Made by a program: the position numbers and the translations under genes | Notes under the pieces: model-generated | Seen by the model: only the letters and a program-made list of their open reading frames with translations | The model's database searches: none | Told to the model about the DNA's origin: nothing | Source: DATBVX01 sp963705495 | GTDB taxonomy: Bacteria; Pseudomonadota; Gammaproteobacteria; Steroidobacterales; Steroidobacteraceae | Reading direction: 5' to 3' | Length of the DNA: 64,000 nucleotides | Assembly (NCBI GenBank): GCA_963705495.1 | Contig: CAVPJQ010000008.1 | Coordinates: 248,001 to 312,000 of the forward strand | Shown here: piece after piece, positions 59,321 to 64,000 of the stretch | Position numbering within the stretch: the stretch's first letter is position 1 | Layout of the letters: every line of letters begins with the position of its first letter

Positions 59321-61443
59321 GCGCGCCGCGACCCGTCGTGGTACTGGCCGAGATGCCCGAGGCGGCGGGCCGTGACCTGTCGATCGAGCGGCTCCATCTG
59401 CCTGCCGGCGCGCGCATCGAGACATTCACCTACCGTGGCGACGCAGCCGCGCTCGCGGTCGCCTGCCGTGACGCCGAGGCGATCCTTACCGACTACGTCC
59501 CCTTCGACCGCGCGGCGCTCGGTCAGCTCGCGCGCTGCCGGATCATCTCGGTCGCCGCGACTGGCTGGGATTGCGTGGACGTCGCAGCCGCCAGCGAGCG
59601 CGGCATTCGCGTCGCGTGCGTCGGCGAATACTGCACCGACGAGGTCGCGGACCATACGCTCGCACTGCTGCTCGCGCTGAATCGCCGCCTGCTCGCGTAT
59701 CACAGCCAGGTGCAAGACAGACACAGCTGGCGCTGGAACGAGGTACAGGGATTGCGCCGCCTCGCCGGCCAGACGCTCGGCATCATCGGCTTCGGCCGCA
59801 TCGGGCAGGCCGTTGGCCACCGGGCGCTCGGCTTTGGCTTGAAGGTTCTCGCCTCGGATCCGCTCGTGGACGCCGCGGCGGCGCGCCGGCTCGGTGCCGA
59901 GGCCGTGAGCCTCGATGAGCTGCTCTCGCGCGCGGACATCATCAGCCTGCACAGTAACCTGGACTCCGGGAGCCGCGGACTCCTCGACCGCGCGGCTTTT
60001 GAAAAGATGAAGCGCAGGCCGCTACTGATCAACGTCGCGCGCGGCGCGCTCATCGTCGAGACCGACCTGGTGGACGCGCTCAATCGAGGGCTCCTCGCCG
60101 GCGCGGCGCTCGACGTGCTGGCTGAGGATTCGCCGGACCTCGGGCATCATCCACTGGTGGGGCGGGCAGAGGTGTTGCTGACGCCGCACGTGGCTTTCTA
60201 TTCGGAGTCCGCCCTGGAAGACCTGCGCCGCATCTCGGCCTCGAATATCCGCGAATTCCTGGAAGGGCGGCCGGAGCAACGTGTTCCGGCTCGTCGGGCC
60301 TGCGGTATGAGCGGCAAGGTCACTTTCGACGGCGCGCCGGAGCACGGCACGATTAATTTCAGCGTCGGTCAGCCTTCGGCGGACCTGCTGCCGCTCGCGC
60401 TTCTCGGCACGGCCGGCGAGCGTTTCTTCGCCAATGCCGAGCCGCTCGAGCTGAACTACGGCCAGCGACAGGGCGATGTGCGCTTCCGCACGGCGCTCGC
60501 CGACTTCCTCGGCAAGTCCACGGGCAGCCCCGTGGACCCCGACTCGCTGATGCTGACGGGCGGCATCTCCCAGGCGCTCGACTTCGTCTGCGGCCGCTTC
60601 ACGCGACCGGGCGACGTCGTTTTCGTCGAGGAGCCGAGCTATCCCTATTCGTTCCCGATCTTCCGTGACCACGGGCTCGAGATCCTCGGCGTACGGGTCG
60701 ACGGCGCGGGCGTGGACGTTGCCGCGCTCGAGCGCGAACTCGCCAAGCGCCGCCCGAAGCTCGTCTACACCATCCCGGCCTTCCACAACCCGACCGGCCA
60801 GGTGCTTGATCGCGCGCGCCGGGAGCGGCTCATCTCACTTTCCCGCGAGCACGGCTTCATCATCGTCGCCGACGAGGCGTACCAGCTCCTGCATCACGGC
60901 ACGCCGCCGCCGCCATCGTTCGGTGCGCTGGGCGGCGATGGCAACGTGCTCTCGCTCGGCACGTTCTCGAAGATCCTCGCGCCGGGCCTGCGCCTCGGCT
61001 GGATCCAGACGACGCCGGATCTCATGACGACGCTCCTCGCCAGCGGCGCACTCGTGAGCGGCGGCAACTTCAACCACTTCACCTCGCACATCGTGCGCCA
61101 GCTCATGGAAAGCGGCGAGCTTTCAGCCTTCGTGACGGGCCTGCGCGCGAGTTATGCGGAGCGCGCACAGGCGATGGACACGGCACTCAAGAAACACTTC
61201 AACTGCATCGCGCGCTGGCAGAGACCGGGCGGCGGCTACTTCTTCTGGCTCGAGCTGCCGGAAGGCGCAGATGCCGGCGCGCTCGAGGCGGCGGCTCGCG
61301 CCGCCGCGAGCGGTTTCCTGCCCGGCACCGCCTGTTCGATGTCGGGCGGCCTCCGGCATTGCCTGCGCCTGTCCTTCGCGCATTACGGCGTGCCCGAGAT
61401 CCACGAGGGCATCGGACGTCTCGCGCGCGCCTTCATCAAATGA
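59317..61443 (+). CDS. Fused D-2-hydroxyacid dehydrogenase / PLP aminotransferase
   Basis: A single chain of 708 residues with two enzymes. Residues 1 to about 320 form a D-2-hydroxyacid dehydrogenase: NAD motif GFGRIG near 158, catalytic R242, E270 and H291. From about 331, after a short linker, comes a fold-type I aminotransferase of the 2-aminoadipate/LysN-like group, with AFHNPTGQ, VADEAYQ and PLP lysine K552 in GTFSKILAPGLRLGW. The two could interconvert hydroxy-, oxo- and amino acids. The GTG start overlaps the symporter stop. An internal ATG at 60307 exists but has no ribosome site. Confidence 0.85.
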   Translation: MSAPRPVVVLAEMPEAAGRDLSIERLHLPAGARIETFTYRGDAAALAVACRDAEAILTDYVPFDRAALGQLARCRIISVAATGWDCVDVAAASERGIRVACVGEYCTDEVADHTLALLLALNRRLLAYHSQVQDRHSWRWNEVQGLRRLAGQTLGIIGFGRIGQAVGHRALGFGLKVLASDPLVDAAAARRLGAEAVSLDELLSRADIISLHSNLDSGSRGLLDRAAFEKMKRRPLLINVARGALIVETDLVDALNRGLLAGAALDVLAEDSPDLGHHPLVGRAEVLLTPHVAFYSESALEDLRRISASNIREFLEGRPEQRVPARRACGMSGKVTFDGAPEHGTINFSVGQPSADLLPLALLGTAGERFFANAEPLELNYGQRQGDVRFRTALADFLGKSTGSPVDPDSLMLTGGISQALDFVCGRFTRPGDVVFVEEPSYPYSFPIFRDHGLEILGVRVDGAGVDVAALERELAKRRPKLVYTIPAFHNPTGQVLDRARRERLISLSREHGFIIVADEAYQLLHHGTPPPPSFGALGGDGNVLSLGTFSKILAPGLRLGWIQTTPDLMTTLLASGALVSGGNFNHFTSHIVRQLMESGELSAFVTGLRASYAERAQAMDTALKKHFNCIARWQRPGGGYFFWLELPEGADAGALEAAARAAASGFLPGTACSMSGGLRHCLRLSFAHYGVPEIHEGIGRLARAFIK

Positions 61444-61520
61444 AGCCAATCTGGCGCAAACGCACGGACGCTCGCTACGCCCATTTGGTCTTCTAGTAGG
61501 CGTGCTCGTCTTTCTTGAAT

Positions 61521-63098
61521 TTATTGGAGCGCACGCAGCATCGCAAAAAAGGCCTCCAGCTTGGCGCGCCGCTCGGGGGGCAGGTACGCAAAATTGTTGC
61601 CGCGATCGTTGATCTCCCAGTAGCTTGGCGATACCTCGCGCTCGAGCTCATCACGTGCGGCGGACAGCAGCGGGCCGCGATCGACCGCAAGGTCTCGCGC
61701 AATTCGCCGCGCTGGCTCATCCTCCCCGCGCAACAGGAAGAACGTGGCGAGCTGCATCTGGGCGCGGCGCACTCCGAGCAGATGCTTCGCGTCCTCATGA
61801 TCGACGGCCAGCAGCGCTTCGAGCAGCGTATCGCGCATCGCGCGATTGTCCGCCGCGGCTTCGACCAGTTGCGCCAGGTCGTAGGCCGCCACCTCCAGGA
61901 GGAACGGGAGCCCTTTACTGTTGGCGAGCTGGCCGTAGAAGCAGATGCGATCGGCCACCTTGAAGACAGCGGGCTGTAGCCCCTTCGTGAGCAGCGACTC
62001 GCCGAGCACACGATACTGGTGCAGCACGAAGTAGGCCGTGCGCGGGTCAGCGCCATTGATCGCCGCACGCAAGTAGCTGTGGAAAGCGCGCTGACAGAGT
62101 TCGAGAAATGCCGGCTGGGTCGAGAAGTCCTCGGCGAGCCGTCGCGTATGAATCGCGATCATGCTCGCTACATCGCGAGCACTTCCGACGGCATCGCCGA
62201 AGAGGGCCAGGTACTGCCGCAGGATTTTTGCTTCGAACCAACTGCGGTCGCGGGCGACCTCCTCAATGGCGATTGGCGCCATCGCAATGAAGTCGGGATC
62301 GTGGGTGACAGCCTCGTCCACCCGGAACCAGGCATCCGGCAGCTCCTCCCGCAGATTCGTCACATCGGCGAGCAGCGTCGCCAGCGCCTCGACAGCCGCC
62401 ATCGCAATGCCGCGGTCGCTGTTTTTCATCGCGCCACGTGCGACGTCCTCGATGTCCTCCACCGCGTGGATCACCGCGTACTTCGCCGCGCCCGCATCTC
62501 CCGTGTGTGCGCGCCGTACCCGGGCGAGCGCCTCGGCGCGAATGCGGGAGATTACGCTGTGCGGCGAGACGAAGCGGAACACGTACGCAAAGTATGGAAG
62601 CAGCGCGAGCAGGCAGCCGGTCATCATGATCATCGCGAGCAGGAAACCGCCACGCGGAACGAAGGGCGCCGAACCCACCTCTCCTGTCAGGACGATGGCG
62701 AGCCAGATGCAAAGCGCCGTCGTCAGGACGAAAAAGGCCATGACCGCGAGATTGACTGGGTCGCGCACGAAAAGAGCAGTGACGCGATGCGTGTACCGTG
62801 TCGCCGAGAGCTCGAGGACGATGGCAACGACGGTGACGAGGATCGCGAGCACGCCGGCAAGGACCTGCGCTGCGTCGCTCAGCAGGGACAATGCCTCGGT
62901 CTGGCCGAGTGTTGCGAGCCAGATCAGGGGATGTCGCCACGCGCCACTCCCCTCGAGCCAGCCCGCGACCGCAATCAGACCGGCCGAAGAGGCTAACAAC
63001 GCCGCAAAAAACAGGAGTCCGGCGTGGCGCTTCTTTGGGAACGGGCGCAGCTGCCCGGTGAACTTCTCAGTGTTGGTGCTCACGGGACTGCCTTCCAT
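61521..63098 (-). CDS. DUF2254-like membrane protein
   Basis: Protein of 525 residues. Four hydrophobic helices in the first 175 residues (about 28-50, 75-100, 120-140, 150-175) are followed by a long soluble helical region with HxxR-rich repeats. The arrangement and the ATRYTHRVTALFVRDPVN segment resemble the DUF2254 family of predicted integral membrane proteins. Assignment is from memory. It starts right after the TAA of the transporter gene upstream on the same strand (stop 63099-63101, ATG at 63098), so they form one operon. Confidence 0.7.
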   Translation of the reverse strand: MEGSPVSTNTEKFTGQLRPFPKKRHAGLLFFAALLASSAGLIAVAGWLEGSGAWRHPLIWLATLGQTEALSLLSDAAQVLAGVLAILVTVVAIVLELSATRYTHRVTALFVRDPVNLAVMAFFVLTTALCIWLAIVLTGEVGSAPFVPRGGFLLAMIMMTGCLLALLPYFAYVFRFVSPHSVISRIRAEALARVRRAHTGDAGAAKYAVIHAVEDIEDVARGAMKNSDRGIAMAAVEALATLLADVTNLREELPDAWFRVDEAVTHDPDFIAMAPIAIEEVARDRSWFEAKILRQYLALFGDAVGSARDVASMIAIHTRRLAEDFSTQPAFLELCQRAFHSYLRAAINGADPRTAYFVLHQYRVLGESLLTKGLQPAVFKVADRICFYGQLANSKGLPFLLEVAAYDLAQLVEAAADNRAMRDTLLEALLAVDHEDAKHLLGVRRAQMQLATFFLLRGEDEPARRIARDLAVDRGPLLSAARDELEREVSPSYWEINDRGNNFAYLPPERRAKLEAFFAMLRALQ

Positions 63099-64000
63099 TT
63101 AGCTGAGCACCATCACGCGGCGCAGCACCAGCGTCCCGCTCACCGCCAACCCATCGTGATCAGTCGCGATCACCGTGATGTGCAATTGCTCGTCGACGAT
63201 CTGGACCGCGTGCGCATGGAAGCGCCCGTGATGCGCGTCGAACTCGAGCCAACTGGGCAGCGGCCTGCCATCGGCGAGCCGCGCCGAGAGCGTGAGCACA
63301 TCGCCTGGGTCGGAGTCGGCGAACAGGTCCGGGGGCAGTACGTGCTCAAAGCGCTCGCCGGGCCGCCAATCCGCATGCGGAATGGGGCGTGTGAGACTCG
63401 GCGCCGCGTTGGTGAGGTTCTCGCGCGCGAGCCGGCGATATTCGCGGCCGATTGCGAACGCGGCCAGCGTCCAGATCACCGCGAGCACCATGTTCAACAG
63501 CGCGAACTGCACAACGCCCATGGCAAGGTAGTGGGTCCCGACGAACACCACCCCGGCCTGCAGCAAGTCGCCGAAGCGCCAGAAGAACGTCTCGATCGCG
63601 GTCTTACCCTCATAGGTCTGTGTCCGGTCGGTCGGCAGGAACAGCGCCTGGCGGGTGGTGTTCGTCACTGAGTACTCGGTGCCCGATTCGATTATTCGCG
63701 CCAATCGGATCACCGTGAGAATCGGCAGAAAACCGAACAGGCCGTAGCCGAACAGGGAAACCAGCGGCGGGATCAGCAGCGTGGTTGCGACTCCGAACCA
63801 GCGGAACAGTCGTCCCACCACCAGCGTCTGCAACGACAAACCCACCAGCACGAACCAGAACTGGAAGTTGCCGAAGTAGGCGCTGATGAGGTCTTGCGGG
63901 TTCCCAGGCCCGGACGCGGTACTCGCCAACGCCGCGAAATGCTCCTTGACGAAGCTGCGGTGGATGAAGTCGCCGGTCGAGCTTATCCAGTTGACGAGCA
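63099..64000 (-). CDS. ATP/ADP-translocase-like transporter with C-terminal cadherin-like domain (partial)
   Basis: The reading frame continues to the right edge with no start, so the N-terminus is outside. The visible 300 residues begin VNWISSTGDFIHRSFVKEHF, typical of the NTT/AAA-type nucleotide transporter group of MFS-like proteins, followed by about five helices. The last 90 residues (from about DWRPGERFEHVLPPDLF) have the pattern of a dystroglycan-type cadherin-like (CADG/Ig) domain: F.D.D.GD.L..SARL.DGRPLPSWLEFD...G.F. This fusion is unusual. The substrate is unknown. Confidence 0.7.
   Translation of the reverse strand, partial: LVNWISSTGDFIHRSFVKEHFAALASTASGPGNPQDLISAYFGNFQFWFVLVGLSLQTLVVGRLFRWFGVATTLLIPPLVSLFGYGLFGFLPILTVIRLARIIESGTEYSVTNTTRQALFLPTDRTQTYEGKTAIETFFWRFGDLLQAGVVFVGTHYLAMGVVQFALLNMVLAVIWTLAAFAIGREYRRLARENLTNAAPSLTRPIPHADWRPGERFEHVLPPDLFADSDPGDVLTLSARLADGRPLPSWLEFDAHHGRFHAHAVQIVDEQLHITVIATDHDGLAVSGTLVLRRVMVLS

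Noticed and set aside
60307..61443. Separate aminotransferase gene starting at the internal ATG
   Set aside because: There is no stop codon between the two halves and no ribosome site before this ATG, so a fusion is the direct reading; a relative with a stop would reopen this.

Overview
The window is GC-rich, densely packed bacterial chromosome with genes on both strands. Gene content (two NtrC-type two-component systems, an ilvA with two ACT domains, P-II, a BamA/TamA-like barrel, a possible GlyGly-CTERM protease and a GlrK-QseG-GlrR module) suggests a free-living gammaproteobacterium, perhaps of the Steroidobacterales, Nevskiales or Xanthomonadales. That placement is inference from gene style, not a database match. 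I saw no rRNA, tRNA, CRISPR array, prophage or intact insertion sequence.

Layout. 0.2-8 kb: a sigma-54 promoter with a palindromic enhancer candidate precedes a small secreted protein, an HlyD-type adaptor, an ABC ATPase, two MacB/FtsX permeases, and an NtrC-type regulator with its histidine kinase. This looks like a self-regulated export operon. 8-11 kb: a small protein and two tandem membrane diguanylate cyclases, one degenerate. 11-17.7 kb: isoaspartyl peptidase divergent from pyruvate carboxylase, then a REC-PAS-GGDEF-EAL protein. 17.6-21.3 kb: secreted zinc protease, FAD reductase, P-II protein. 21.3-21.74 kb: a gene-free nested inverted-repeat element. 21.8-34.4 kb: metabolism and envelope genes (2Fe-2S protein, quinone reductase, outer-membrane barrel, divergent acetolactate synthase subunits, glyoxalase, MFS, YbjQ, Tat epimerase, S9 peptidase, a Cys-rich membrane protein, an MDR reductase).

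34.4-52.4 kb is the most striking region. It resembles an envelope and oxidative stress island. It holds GlrK, a QseG-like lipoprotein (frameshifted) and GlrR; an M48 lipoprotein; a PLD-VTT phospholipase with an EEP partner; a GlsB/YeaQ-type protein; a bacterioferritin-like protein; a CHASE3 kinase, a lone receiver and a NarL regulator; a PspF-like sigma-54 activator; then a lipoprotein, BON lipoprotein, AI-2E family protein, SOD-like protein, DOPA dioxygenase and a hydrolase-fold protein lacking its nucleophile. Four near-consensus sigma-54 promoters lie here, each before a small secreted, lipidated, calcium-binding-like or disordered protein. Together with the promoter at 0.2 kb, this points to a locally clustered sigma-54 regulon.

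52.6-64 kb: a long coiled-coil FHA protein, a Bcr/CflA exporter, threonine dehydratase, a sodium:solute symporter overlapping a fused D-2-hydroxyacid dehydrogenase/aminotransferase, then on the minus strand a DUF2254-like membrane protein downstream of a nucleotide-transporter-like protein with a cadherin-like C-terminal domain, cut by the window end.
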